Shown: piece after piece, positions 46,001 through 58,229 of the stretch
Layout of the letters: each line of letters starts with the position of its first letter
Numbering within the stretch: the stretch's first letter is position 1
Assembly (NCBI RefSeq): GCF_003672135.1
Contig: NC_039506.1
Location: forward strand, 10,416,001-10,480,000
Length of the DNA stretch: 64,000 nucleotides
Source of the DNA: Ooceraea biroi
Lineage: Eukaryota; Arthropoda; Insecta; Hymenoptera; Formicidae
Reading direction: 5' to 3'
Notes under the pieces: generated by a model
Told to the model about the DNA's origin: nothing
Seen by the model: only the letters and a program-made list of their open reading frames with translations
The model's database searches: none
Made by a program: the position numbers and the translations under genes

Positions 46001-49000
46001 CCTCGTTACATCGCGCGAGTTTACACGACGGTCTCCCGTGTGTATTTCGATTGCGAGACGGTGAAAGACGGGGCCAAGCTTCGAGAAAAGCGTAGTAGCT
46101 TCCGGCTTTCCAAACGCTTCGCGCCATTACCGTTGAATGAGACGAGTCAGCCGCTAATCGTGCACTTCGCTTTTTATAAAAACGTTCGCCGCTGATTATT
46201 AAAGTACCGTGGCGGCGTCTCGCGTAATATAGAATTTGCGTGGGTATCTGGGTCGAGGACCGTCGCTCCGTCCACCAGCCGTCCATCTTTACGGCGTCCA
46301 CCTGTTAAAACAGACGCGAGATAACTTTTTCGCTACTCGATAGCATCTTAATTGTTTTATTTTTAATTTTATATTGTTATATTATTTAATTGTTATATTA
46401 TTAATTTTCCTGAACGTTGGTACATGATACCAACACAGATGCTCTCATCAGTTACGAGCAACCCTTAAATAAAAAAATCAATTTCATCAGTTAAATTGAT
46501 AATGCTCTCTTTTACGTAATTATCCTTACCGCAGTTTCTTTTCTTTTTTTTCTACTTACACTTAATTTCTCTTGTTCGCTAAAAACCCTCTTTGTAGCTC
46601 TTATTGGCGCTGAAGTATGATAAGCGAAGCGGGCGAGGCTTTGTTCCAGTTGGACACATTCAATCTGCGTTTGGCGACGTCACCCAGCGCTATTACGATC
46701 GATATTCGCGCGAGTTATCAAACAATGGGGCACGCTCGCGCGGTGGAGAAAAAATCCGCGCCCTCTATTTCCCTTCGCAGTGTTCGCATTTTTTTATATA
46801 TATTCCAATATAACAAGATTTTCTATTTATGTCAGTAGTGCGCGCCAGGGCGAACAACGCTTGCATTCAAACAGAAATAATGCTTTCGAAACGATATCGA
46901 GGGCCTCAACGGCGTAACTCTTGCAATCACACTTTGTACGCAAAGCTACTCGCACGCTGCTGGCGCAAAACCCAGATGTTACGTGGTCCCGCAATTCTAT
47001 CACGACGATAACAAAGCTTCCATTTAGCAAGACTTACTGTTAGAAAGAAAATGGAGTTGTTAGTACTTATCGAGTTGCGCGGTCTTCGCGAGCGAATGGA
47101 ACGTAAAAGTAGATACAATGGGATTTTTCTGATTGTGAGTAGATTGGGAACACGAAATACAGCGACCGATATCAAATGCCATCTCGAAGAATATAGGTGG
47201 ATTCTTACGTGCCCCGATTTTCGAAACTGTTAACTTTGATTGTTTCCTTGCATGATCCTAGGGCTTTTGCGATGTATGTGCGTGCATACGTGATTCACGT
47301 TATCCCCTTTCTGCACATCCATTTGTTTTCCATTCTTCTGCGTTTCCATTTTCTGATCTCTTTATAAACGTCATTGCGAACTTTGCTTTTATTTCCTTGT
47401 GATCGATGTCAATCGAAACCCTCAAACACAATGTAAAATTCTGGAAACAAAAGACGTATGTATAGATTGAAAAGTTTGCTCCATAAACAAATGCCTGAAC
47501 CTACATTAATCGTTCTTTGTAAAAGTCATAAAAAGAATAGATTAACTTATCTTCATTATTTTTTATATTCTTTTTCTTATTACACGTTTTTCAATCGAGA
47601 ATAAATTTCCGATTATAATTATTTCTTCAGAAATGTTGGCATCAAAAGTCAAATAATAAATAAAAGCAAGTGTTCGTTCTTTACATAATGTTAATTATGC
47701 AAAATGAAAAGAGAGATAAAATAATAGATTATATTAAAACATTTATTAATGTTAAATATTTGAAGAATTAAATACTGTATCCATAGCGGAACAAAAAAAG
47801 CAATTCGCTTTTTATTAAAACGAACTGTGTGTTGAGTGACGAAACAACAATCGATCGACACATCATTATTTATAATCGTATGTACTCGAATCTGTTCCAT
47901 TAGCATTCCTCAACTGATTACCCTTATTACTGGCGCCTCTGTAATTTAATTAATAATTTAATCATGGCGCTCAATTATCTCTATCTCGATGCCATGCGTT
48001 TATTCTATCATTGCTCGTATATATTTTCGAAACATATTTTCATTTATCAATTTGAATCACTTTTTTTTTATATAATGCTGTTCGATGTTATAATATAAAT
48101 TATCTGATGAAAATAGGATTTGCAACAAGAGAACGTGTTGTTTGCAGAATGCGTATTCGGTATTCATTTCGTATCTCCAAGTTAGTTTGCAAATTCATTC
48201 TATTCACCGGAATTATAATTATGTTCGGAGCGACAAATCATGCGCGTGTACGGATTACGTTCATATTACAGTGCAGCTGCATTAAGGCTTTGTAATAGCT
48301 CGATGAGCCCATCAAGTACATGTGCAATCGTATAACGACATTCTGAGTAGCTAATATCACAAATCTTGTCACGAACTAGAGTCACATTATCATTCACCAC
48401 GTTGTGTCAGTGTTGTGATTAGATATCTAATGAATTTATGCAAGCGCACTTCAAAATAAGTTATTTATGAACAGACAACGTTATTATAACGTTATTATAA
48501 TTTCTTATCATGATTATGATTATATCTGACCTTTTTATTTTATTTACAGAGATTGCTTGCGTGTCGCATTAGTATTCAATTATTTTTTAAGTCTTCCTCT
48601 TTTGATTATGATAAATTATTGTTATTATTATGTTATGCCTTAGTTCATAAATCACGAACACAGTAATTATTACTGTTATGTAAATTTAAAAAAAAGATAA
48701 TTTAAAGATTGATAATTTACATAAAGCTATTTGTTGAATTTTATCACGTCCATAAATTTTGCGATATCGCGTATCTAGTTTTGTAAAAACTGACTATCAG
48801 AACTCTTTACTCTTTTAAAAAGAAACCGTTCGTATAATTGAAATGAGGGAAAGTTAAATGGAAATTAATTACGCGGTTACTTACACTTCAAGGCAAATTC
48901 ATCAAATTCAGCAAAACGATGCAAAATTTATTAATGGTAAAAGGTCAATTATACCATTACGTAGGATGATTGATGGTTGCTACACAATCACATTCAGGAT

Positions 49001-52000
49001 ATTTGATAGTACAGTTTAAAATAATATTCTGTCTTTGATAAAATCAGGTTTGCGTACAAACTATTTAGGACAAGAGATTGTAATTGAAAACTGACGTCTC
49101 GAAATGTCGCTGGAACGATTTCTGCGAAGAGAATAATTTATAAATTTTTGAAATAGAAAGTAACCACTGAAAAAGGCAGAAAAATTGGGTTACGTAAACA
49201 TTGAGGACTAAAGAATAAACTTTGCATCTAAATACTTTTATTTAATAGAAACCATGTTTTTAACTAAATTTGTCTTCAGATTTACCCTACCTAACAAATG
49301 TACATGTTTTTCCACATGGAAATTTTTATCTATTCACATCGAATGAATATGAAAATTAATATAGAAAGTTTAAGACATAAATTGTGAAAAAAATTTTAGT
49401 TCCTTTGACAAATATATTTTAAGTATACAGGGTGTCTGACATAAGGCGAAAAACCTCTCGCCCACAAGTAGATCTCGTCAAACAGAATTAAACAGTCCTA
49501 TATCATTTTGCAAACAACCACGTAAAATTTCGAGTAATTAAGTAAAGAAAGTTCGCTAATTCAGCGAACGCGATTGGCAGCGAGTATCGGATTACAGTGG
49601 CAGGCGAGACGACGCGTGGACAATAATTTCTCAGCGTCTCATTCATATGCTCGTGGTGCCGAGAAAGTGTTGTCCACGCGTCGTCTCGCCTACTGCTGTA
49701 ATCCGATACTCGCTGCTAATCGCGTTCGCTGAATTAGCAAACTTTCTTTACTTAATTACTCGAAATTTTACGTGATTGTTTGCAAAATAGTACAGGACTT
49801 TTTAATTCAGTTTGACGAGATCTACCTCTGGGCGAAAGGTTTTTTCGCCTTATGTCAAACACCCTGTATAGATATTTAAATATCAATTTATACAAAATTG
49901 ATGCTTCTTATACTTTGCATAAGAAATTATATGAAATTGCTTCTGATAGATAAATTAACTTGATACAATAAAATATATCATTTTATTACTTAAATATCTT
50001 TTTTAATATATAAATTGAGTAAATTTGTCAATAATGTCCTAGTAACTTGATCACAATGTGAAATAACTTTTTTATACCTAATATTGAAATGTCTAAATGC
50101 TTAAAAACTTAATTAACAAAGTAATTAATAAATGTTATATGTTATGTTAAATAATAAAGCTAATTAATAAAGTTAAGTAATATATGTTATATGTTATGTT
50201 AAAGCTTAATTAATAAATGTTTAAAAAACTTCATTATGTGTAATAATAAAGTAATGCTCACAAGAAATTTGTTGATATCCTTTATGTGTCAGATGTAATA
50301 TACAGCATAGTTATTTTTAATACAACGCAAAATTAATGACGTAATATAATCTTGTAATATGGTACTTAACAGTATACGTGTATAATTTTAATGTTTTAAT
50401 TTTAAATTTGCAAATTTATGCATGGTATATTTTTTTCTGGTAACCCATTTTTTAAAAATGGAATAGGTAGGAGAGAGTGGTAAGATTAAAACGATAAACA
50501 ACAAGATGAATATAGGGATAAAAATAGTTTGGCTGGCTACAGTCAGGCTCAAAAACTTGGTACCCGTTCCGCCATAAAAATAGTTCCATATTTCAATCAT
50601 GTTCTATGTCGCCACATTATGCGCGAATTAAGATTAGCGATAAAATTTACTAGAATTTATCAAAAACAACACAAAACATTTAGGCTGCAAAATGTTGCAC
50701 GATACTTTTACTGCAAATCGGGATCGAGGCCAAGAGATTATTTGTCACGAGAAGGTGCAAGAGAATGTGGGTGGTAAGAGAGTGAGAAAGAGAAAGAGGA
50801 GACGAAGGAGACAGAGAAAAAAGGCGCGCGCTATATAATCTAAAGTGAAAATTGGATTGACCTAAAGTAAAGTAATCTTTTTCTAAAATTTCTCCTATAT
50901 TTTTTCTAATTCCTCCTATATTTACATTAGATACAGTTTTATACGATTCGATCTGGATTTACAATTAAAACTGCGGGAAGGATGTTGTCCATCAGATTCG
51001 CTTCGGCAATTACACCATTCAATGATTTTACGCGGCAAAGAGGGCAAATACTCATTCCGCTCTCAAGTGGATAGAGTATATTCGCCTTGAAAAACAAGCG
51101 AAACGATTTCCACGAACGTATAAAAAAGAAAAGTGCAGAAGCAAGTCGCTCGGAAATAGCAGCGGTTAATTTTGCACCCGCTTGCTATAAACGTACATCA
51201 TAGAGAGTTCGTGTCTGTTCATCATCCTCTCTCGCTCTCTTTCTCTTTCTCCTCTCTCTTTTTCTTTTTCAATTCCTAATTTTATCGAAAAATTTTACTT
51301 TCCGGCAAAAGAATATGGCAATAAAATATACATATCGTACTATTGATAAATATAATGAATTTTTATGAAGATTAGTGTGTAATAAGTTCCTAAACTTTCT
51401 AATTTTTTATAAACGAATTGACATAACATTTATACGATATAGATCGCTCTTATAACTATAATTTATTATAATAAACTAATATTATAATAGCATCAAAAAT
51501 TATTAAACTTGAAAATTTCATAAAAATGAAATTTCTCGTTAATCAATCGCTCGCTATCATAATAATTGAAAAAAGAGGTTATTAAATTCTTTTGAGCGTT
51601 TGAAAAATCAATAATTTGTATGACTACAAGGTAAAAATTGTAGTGTGCGCTTGCGCTGGCGAATCACCGATTTCCGCGATATTTAGTCTGCTCGATGCTC
51701 CAGCATGATCTCTCTTGCAACCCCAAAATGTCAATTCTCTCTTGTCAATTCTCTGCTGTCATGATATTCCCGTCACGGCCGTCAATTGAACTTGTTCCTG
51801 ACTGTTAATCCCGTTATGTCTCGCATGCGAACGATTTTATTAGATTAATGATCTCGCAAAAAATAAATCTCTCTTCATCTGAAAGCGATGCAACTGTTTA
51901 CAATTGTGAGTCTCATATATTTCGGAAAAATGTGACCTTCATTAAAAAATAGATATCTCTATATATAATATGTGACTGACATTTTCAGTATTTGATAATA

Positions 52001-54394
52001 TAATATATGACTGACATTTTCAGTATTTGTGATAAATTCGCATAACTCTTTGTGATTACGCATTATTATTTATCTCGAATTTTTATATTGCACACTGCTG
52101 AAATGACGAGTGAGTTCGTGAGCGTTCTGCGAATGTTCCACTTTATGATTTTTTAATTTTACTAATTCTGCAACAAAGCTTTCCTTGCAATAGAAAGCTT
52201 TTCAGCGCTTTCCATGGAGAATGCTGCATGCAGATATATTCTCATTCATCCCTCGCGATGCTTCATGTTCGAGCTTTAAAAGATATGTCACTTTAGCTTC
52301 TCGTTTTGTCCTCTCTTTTTTTCTCGTATTTACGTGATATCTGCTGTACATATATCTCTATCTAACTGTTTCTGACTGTTAACCTCCATTTTTTGGCAAC
52401 CACCGAGCACATCACATTGCGAATTCGTATCAACATTTCAAAGAATATCTCAAGAAAAGTGTAGTCTTAAATAAAAGTTTAGTATAAGATTTGTAAAATG
52501 TAATTATACAGGGTGTCCGGTAACTCACGACTCAACGCTCGTGAGTGGATAAAGCGGACTGAACTGAGTGGAAAAGTCCTGTACCATTTTGCAATTTTCA
52601 CAATAGTTAACAAGTTATTAATTATTAAAAATCGTGCTATTAGTCCGGCCTACCGCCGAAAGCAAGCGCGCGGCGAGATGCGACCGCCTAGCGGTCGAGT
52701 ACCTAGTGATCGCAATGGCAATGGCTAGGCATGCCATTTGTAATAAACAACTTCTCGCGCCTAGCAACTTTGATCGCTAGGCGGTCGCATCTCGCCGCGC
52801 ACTTGCATTCGGCGGTAGGCCGGACTAATACAGCGATTTTTAATAATTTATAACTCGTTAACTATTGTGAAAATTGCAAAATGGTGTAGGATTTTTCCAC
52901 TCAGTTCAGTCCTCTTTATCCACTCACGAGCGTTGAGTCGTGAGTTACCGGACACCCTGTATATATTTGTGAAAGAAAGAGAGAATGCGAAAGAGTAATA
53001 GAAGATAATAGAAAATAAATACTTTTTTGGCAGTTTTACATGATAAAAAGTTTATCAAAACAATTATATTAACTTGATTGAATTTAAATTTTTATTCTTC
53101 TTGCAGATGTGCCGAGTGAACAATCAGTTTTCGTGATGCTGAACGGGGAAGAAAGCGAGCTTAGGTTTTTAAACATTGCTAATCCAAAGGTAAGAAATTA
53201 TTAAATAAATCTCAACATTGTATAATAATGAGAAAAACGGAATAATATAAAACACGAATAAGAGAATTTAATGGAACTGAACTTAAAGGAAAAGATTTCT
53301 TACCGCAAACCTGCAAATCAAATTTTAATTTCTAAAGAAAATGTTTCCTTTTACTTATTCAATTCTCTGAAAGGGAAACATAAACAAAGTTTCGAATCTT
53401 CTACTAATTTAAGAAAACTGATTTGTGCAGACCGAACTGGAAAAAATGCCGTTGCCGGACGCCTTCATTGTAATGTACTCGGTAATCGACAAGGCGTCCT
53501 TTCAAAGGGCCGAGGAATATCTCGCTCGACTTCACGATCAAGATCTTCTTCGTGCTAGACCGGCTATTCTAGTCGGGAACAAAGTCGACTTGGTCCGTTC
53601 CAGAGTGGTTTCGCCCCAGGGTAAGAGGCAGAATATCTTCCTTTTTTGCACATATATCTTTTCATGGTTAAACGACTTTGTGGTACTTTATAAAATCGAA
53701 CGTTCGTTTAACGCGGTACGGTATATCGGACAAATTCATGAACAAAAATAAAAATACTGTAGTTGTAACATTATATTATATTATATTTATCTTATATTTA
53801 TTTTAAATACTTGATCTTTTTATCAATATACATAGAATTCAAACTTGCTGTTACAAAAAGAAATATTTTCTGTTAACATTAACAAATAACAAATTCTAGA
53901 TTCTAAAAAATTACCGACGATTGCATCTTAGATTTTTTGTCTGTTTCACATTTTATTTAAAAACGAAGTATCGTTGGTTAAATCATAGAAACAAATGTAT
54001 AATATTTGACAAATGCTTCCTATGTCAGAGACATGATAAATTTGCGATAAATAGTTCAAATTTAGCAAATTTTGGCAATCTCGGAATTGTACATTTTTTA
54101 GACGGGAGATGCCTGGCCTGTACGTACCGCGCAAAGTTCATCGAAGTGTCAGTCGGCATCAGTCACAATGTCGATGAGCTGCTAGTGGGCATACTCAATC
54201 AGATCCGCTTGAAAGTGGTCCAGGGTAACCAGGAGAACCGAAGTCACAGCAGTGGCGGTAGCGAAGGTAGCGGTCACTGGTACAAATCCAGAGGTGTCGT
54301 GCGCGCCAGTATGAAAGCCAGACAGATGCTGACTTGGCTGTTCGGCAAGGAGGACAGCAAGTTCAAAAACTGCGAGAACCTCCATGTACTTTAA
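30941..54394 (+). CDS. RGK-family (Rad/Gem/Kir-like) GTPase, gene span, 6 coding exons
   Basis: Exons 30941-31199, 32949-33215, 45513-45725, 53107-53189, 53431-53620 and 54102-54394 join in frame to 434 aa. RGK proteins are Ras-like GTPases that inhibit voltage-gated calcium channels and affect cytoskeletal signalling. Seen here: a long basic/serine-rich N-terminal extension with RRRRSRSNSLAP (~185-196); P-loop GARGVGKT (~220-227); G4 NKVDLVRSR (~324); a G5-like region FIEVSVGISHNVDELL; a basic C-terminal segment (SMKARQMLTWLFGKED); and the RGK-type 7-residue end CENLHVL with no CAAX box. The usual Ras DxxG (RGK DxW) motif is not recognisable between GEESELRFLNIANPK and PDAFIVMYSV. Nearest vertebrate relatives are RRAD/GEM/REM; Drosophila has Rgk1-3, and which of these it matches I cannot tell. 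Confidence 0.93.
31200..32948 (+). other. RGK intron 1 (1.75 kb)
   Basis: GTAACG...TTTCAG. A moderately GC block lies at 31540-31870 without a conserved frame; the rest is AT-rich. Confidence 0.8.
32949..33215 (+). CDS. RGK GTPase coding exon 2 (poly-His)
   Basis: Acceptor GATTTCAG ends at 32948; donor GTCAGA at 33216; phase 1 to phase 1. Encodes AAA followed by nine consecutive histidines, then EGGMKSAHCSSEPKLTE...RRRGSRRGQSMYH...DVPDVSSQMPPREDGEDEDSYRLRSFSLTSK. It is part of the disordered N-terminal extension. RLRSFSLTSK resembles phospho-serine sites of RGK N-termini. Confidence 0.88.
35343..35420. mobile_element. Solo end of a TACAGGGTGTC-type element
   Basis: TATACAGGGTGTCCCAGAAT matches the terminal dozen bases of the palindromic MITEs at 49424 and 52505. 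No matching inverted end was found nearby, so it looks truncated or decayed. The right boundary is arbitrary. Confidence 0.55.
39096..39119. repeat. (CT)n microsatellite
   Basis: Uninterrupted CT run inside RGK intron 2. Confidence 0.9.
41066..41098. repeat. (AG)n microsatellite
   Basis: Uninterrupted AG run preceded by purine-rich sequence from about 41041. Confidence 0.9.
43004..43036. repeat. (TC)n microsatellite
   Basis: Uninterrupted TC run inside RGK intron 2. Confidence 0.9.
43378..43446. repeat. Dispersed repeat, copy A
   Basis: A segment containing GTGCTCGATCGATGC and ACGAATCGAATATGAATATT recurs with a few changes, in direct orientation, at 45118-45193. Family unknown. Confidence 0.75.
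45118..45193. repeat. Dispersed repeat, copy B
   Basis: Direct-orientation partner of 43378-43446 (GTGCTCCATCGATGC, ACGAATCGAATATAAATATT). Both lie in RGK intron 2, about 1.7 kb apart. Confidence 0.75.
45513..45725 (+). CDS. RGK GTPase coding exon 3 (P-loop)
   Basis: Acceptor CTCGACAG ends at 45512; donor GTAAGT at 45726; phase 1 to phase 1. Encodes VVNRGDSFRRRRSRSNSLAP..., then EVISYTVAMLGARGVGKTALISQFMTSECINAYD. This is the first beta strand, the P-loop with its Lys-Thr, and the start of the switch I region of the G domain. Confidence 0.95.
49424..49870. mobile_element. Full-length palindromic foldback MITE (~447 bp)
   Basis: Nearly the whole element is an inverted repeat: TATACAGGGTGTCTGACATAAG at the left (shown by positions 49424-49445) is mirrored at 49849-49870. 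Arms of about 200 bp meet around a ~40-bp loop (49623-49665). Interior arm landmarks are GCGAGACGACGCGTGGAC and its complement. Probable target or terminal TATA at both ends. Non-coding, so non-autonomous. It shares ends with the elements at 4345 and 52505. Confidence 0.93.
52505..52963. mobile_element. Full-length palindromic foldback MITE (~459 bp)
   Basis: Starts TATACAGGGTGTCCGGTAAC and ends with its complement GTTACCGGACACCCTGTATA. The arms mirror through ACTCACGACTCAACGCTCG and the CpG-rich GGCGAGATGCGACCGCCTAG. The centre (about 52690-52770) is imperfect. It shares the outer dozen bases and an AAAAGTCCTGTACCATTTTG segment with the related elements, but the remaining arm sequence differs. 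Its right end is 143 bp from RGK exon 4. Confidence 0.93.
53107..53189 (+). CDS. RGK GTPase coding exon 4
   Basis: Acceptor TTCTTGCAG ends at 53106; donor GTAAGA at 53190; phase 1 to phase 0. Encodes VPSEQSVFVMLNGEESELRFLNIANPK. It covers the strand pair where Ras proteins carry DxxG; here the corresponding position reads FLNIAN. Confidence 0.9.
53431..53620 (+). CDS. RGK GTPase coding exon 5 (NKxD)
   Basis: Acceptor TTGTGCAG ends at 53430; donor GTAAGA at 53621; phase 0 to phase 1. Encodes TELEKMPLPDAFIVMYSVIDKASF...PAILVGNKVDLVRSRVVSPQ. It has the VIVYSVTDKxSF and ILVGNKxDLVRSR blocks typical of Rad/Gem. Confidence 0.95.
54102..54394 (+). CDS. RGK GTPase terminal exon
   Basis: Acceptor ATTTTTTAG ends at 54101; enters in phase 1; TAA stop at 54392-54394. 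Encodes GRCLACTYRAKFIEVSVGISHNVDELLVGILNQIRLK, a Ser/Gly-rich stretch, then a basic segment with WLFGKED and the terminal CENLHVL, the conserved Cys-minus-7 end of RGK proteins. Confidence 0.95.
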
Positions 54395-57300
54395 GTCAGG
54401 ACGAGAAGAATTTAAAGCCGGACTGTTCTTGTATCTTATTAGTATATATAAATACCACGTGGCTTGTGATGAAGGGCTTCTTTCTCGAAGGGAGTTCTGT
54501 AATAACGTCTTCGGCGACTGAAGAGGTTTCTGTGCGATCGGGGAAGATAGAAGAGTAAGAATCGTGAGAATGTGATCCAAATGCAATGGAATGGATGCGT
54601 TTCTAAGTTAACAATACGTAGTTTAAAGTTTAGAGTTAGACACCGAGTCTTCGCAATTCGTGAAACTCGCGAGAATATTTTGTTACCCTGTAGAGAGGAC
54701 GAGCGGTCCGTGGACCAAACTGGATACAATTAGCTGAACGGCTGAACGAAGTGCCAAACTAGTGAAAATTAATGCCCGAATGGCGTTTAAAGAGAGATCG
54801 CTGAACGGAGAGAACGCTGCTCGATTCCGCGCTCGTTCAATCATGACGGAACTATCCAATGAAATGGAATTAACTCTTGAGATGAAGAAATACAAATTAA
54901 CTCTCACATTTCCCAGACTACTCTATTTCTCCCAGTAACGGTCAATCAATTCGTGTGCAATTTCTTTCGCGCAAGTAGTAATTTGGGATCGAATAAAGTT
55001 CCGATAAATCCGCTCGCACATTTTCCCCCGATATTCCATTTATCACAGGGAAAAAAGTAATGTGCGATCGGATCTTAGACATTTTTTACTGGTATTCTAC
55101 CTGTAGAGGGCGATCTTCAGCGAAGAGAGCGTATTTTCTATGTCGTGTATGTAGTTTCATGAGATTACGGGCGACGTGAACACTGAAGCTGGCGTTAATG
55201 CAATCAAAAGTTCAAATCAATCGAGACGATAAGAAGAAGAATCAAACCAGGACCATGGCGTGAATGAACGTGATCGCCATTAAGTTTACTTGTATGATTA
55301 CTTTACGATTGTATAAGTAAGACCAATTACTTAATCTTTCTTATATTAAATTTTAGTATGTATGTACATGTATATACAAAATTTGCGTGTAGACGTATAC
55401 CCGTGCGAGCATGTTTTCCGCAGTATGTACACGTGTATCCCTAATCTCTGACGTGTATTCCCGTTGGCGAGTGTCGATTCTACCACGTGGCATTATGTTG
55501 CAAATAAAATACCACTGCTATTCTTATTCTTGCGTCGTTAAATTGGCTTGTATCGCGAGTGCCATTAATTTCTCGCGTTCCAACGAACGAACTTCCTATG
55601 GTCCGTTACGGCCAACTTTGTGCAATATGCCATTGTTAATTGACTTGTGTTAAGTTTTCTACGTAGAAGTCGTAAGATTACTTTGTCATTTAACATGTGT
55701 TTACTTATAGTTATAGTTTACTTGTAAGAAACATACAGTATAAAATTGCGTACTTATTGTTGAATATTTCTTGTATTACTGAATCTACAAATTGTATAAA
55801 ATCTTTTGCAAAGTATTATATATTGCGAAGTAAAACATTACGCGTGTTTATTTTATATATATTAAAACTACAGTTAGCTGTGTATGTAACAAATAAGTTT
55901 TATTTGTCAATTTAAAAGCTCTCTCTCTCTCTCTTTCTCTCTCTGTTGCATTATTTATACATGTTATTTTACATCGATATTGAGGTAGAATAAATAATGT
56001 ACATAATTCATTAATAAAGCATTTTATGTACAATATTCTGCCGCGGGTAAAATTCATCGTGTTGCGTTTCCCTCGTTCACGCGTGCACGTGTGCGGGCAC
56101 GGATACATACGATATGCGAGGTATATGTCTAAAAAAAAAATTAAAATCTATAGTCTTCTGAAGAGAGATATCCTTTTTGAATCTTTAAAGAGAGTGTCTG
56201 TAAAAGCTATCTATTTTCTGCGATCTCTATGCCTATATGTATCCGAATTATATGAAGATAGCGTAAAATCAGAATATACTTACACTTACAACGGGAACAA
56301 AAAAAAAGATGCGCCGATGACGTGTAACTTTGTCCTCCTGATGTAAACGTTTCATCGTTCGTCGACTATCTGTAAGAGAAATTAATGGTTTAGATCATTA
56401 CAATAAACCACAGGCTTTCTTTTTCTCGTTACACAGACATTTCGGAAAGTGTCCAATGGATATCTGTTGGTTTCTTCCAATGTTTCTTTCGATATGTAAT
56501 TTATTAGTGAAATGCGCGTTGCGACGAACACGCTGTGAAAATTTTGAGTTTAAGAGTTTCTCCCGAAATGTCTTTCAACGAGAAATCAAAGATTCTCTTA
56601 TCAAGTGCCTTTGTGTATTTTTGTAATTTAAGCTAACTCGGTGTAAGCCCCATGAGTATCACACTGTGTAACGTACTATTATATACATTATATTATTGAT
56701 ACATCTGTTGTTAATTTGTTACATTACCTGTGAGACATCGTCGCGTTATATGCTTGGTAGCGTAACTTTCCTTCTAAAATATATATGAGTTAGCTTTCAT
56801 CCCTTCTCTACTTAATAAGTGTGTGTGATAGACGATAGAAGAAATGATGTTTACTTCCGTCTAATTTGGATAAAGACTTTGTGATTATTAAGTTACGCTA
56901 CCGAATTCCCTTATTCATTAGCGCCATTAGCATATCCCGAAAGCTGTGGATGTAATATAGCATTAAAGTGTCTGCTGTTATTGTGTCTACTCGCTGTAAT
57001 ACGTGACATGACAATACTGCCAGTCCTTTGATTAATAAAATGTTGAGAAAAATTCCTGCTGCAGCAATCCGATATCATATATTAATAAGAGGCTTATTGG
57101 TTTCAGAATATTATTCAGTCAATATTGAGATATATAGTAAAAACGTTTTGCACGTGATGCATGAATCATTCACAGATTTAACAATGCATGCATCCGCCGA
57201 TATGTGTTTGCACATAGTTTACTCATTTATAAAACTACGAATTAATTTCCAAGTAAAACACACCTTCAAAAGTTAAATTAATTTCAAGGACAAAAATAAT

Positions 57301-57599
57301 TTCGTTAATTGGTTAATGCAATTAAACAACAGGACTTTGTTTCATTTGTTTGTCAAATTTGGAACTTTTATATCCTACCATGACGTTTAAAAAATATATA
57401 TATATATCAAATATATATTAAATTTTTAATAAAATAATACTTACTGCTTATTTCGATCGCCTGCATTTTTCCTGAAACTTGCTTATTTTTTCTCTCTAAC
57501 CAATACGTATTGTAAATTGCGCTATTATACCTCGTCACGCTTCGTTGATAAATACTCGCGCCAGACGCATGCGTTTTGTGAATCGATTATTTTGTTTGG
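54395..57599 (+). other. RGK 3' UTR and RGK-DNAL1 intergenic region
   Basis: Moderately complex sequence to about 55650, then AT-rich. AATAAA hexamers occur at 54992-54997, 55503-55508, 55989-55994 and 56013-56018, so several 3' ends are possible. A (CT)n run lies near 55919-55944. No further gene was recognised. Confidence 0.45.
56013..56018 (+). terminator. Candidate polyadenylation signal AATAAA for the RGK gene
   Basis: One of four AATAAA hexamers on the + strand within 1.7 kb of the stop. This one is followed within 25 bp by GTACAATATTCTG. The choice among them cannot be made from sequence. Confidence 0.25.
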
Positions 57600-58229
57600 T
57601 ACCAGATGTTACCAGTCTCTGACGATGGCAGATTGCCACGTGACTAAGGAGTACCATTTCTCGTAATCACGAGAAGGCACGTGTACGCGACAGTACCAGG
57701 ATAAAAGCGTTACCTGCATTCTGTGGTGCTTAAAGGATTGGTGGCGAGGGATGTACCTGGAAAGTGCATTAAAATAGTCATAGATTTATATTAAGAATAC
57801 CTGTTGTTCCAAAATCCATTTATATCAATGTGAAAGAAACTGAAAATTCCTAACACCGTTTATAGCAATATATACAAGGTACCAGTCTATGTACAAAGTA
57901 TATTTATATGTACAAAATATTTGTCTACTAATGCATTATAGATTATACACGTATGAAATAGTTACACGCGTCGATGCAGGCACTTTTTGACGATTGCACT
58001 TTTCAAACAGCTTCCGCACGTTCGTAATTTAATTTGCCAACGTATACAAGTGCGTTATTTAATGCATTGATTAATGATATATGTCAGTTTATCGATTACC
58101 ACGACGGAATGTTTTCTTTATACAGTATTTTACGTAACGTAATTGTGTCACATACAATTATTTAGGATACTTTTCGGAAATTTTAATCAATGTCAAGACA
58201 AGACATAGTATTATCACGATCCATCGTCC
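57600..58229 (+). promoter_or_regulatory. DNAL1 upstream region (probable promoter/5' UTR)
   Basis: A more complex stretch at 57530-57770 holds an inverted pair TTCTCGTAATCACGAGAA (57658-57675), then AT-rich sequence to the start codon. I looked for an RFX X-box, expected for cilium genes, and saw no convincing full site. Confidence 0.3.

Larger units (their letters stand above)
45726..53106 (+). other. RGK intron 3 (7.4 kb) with two palindromic MITEs
   Basis: GTAAGT...TTGCAG. The first 1.5 kb is moderately GC-rich with several short non-conserved frames; the rest is AT-rich. Small tandem duplications lie at about 50108-50215 (TTATATGTTATGTTAA repeated) and 51966-52028 (GACTGACATTTTCAGTATTTG repeated, unit ~35 bp). 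Two palindromic MITEs are listed separately. Confidence 0.8.

Noticed and set aside
45787..46301. Overlapping frames just after RGK exon 3
   Set aside because: Both strands open with Arg/Ser-rich residues and no domain; the GTPase continues at 53107 with a matching phase.
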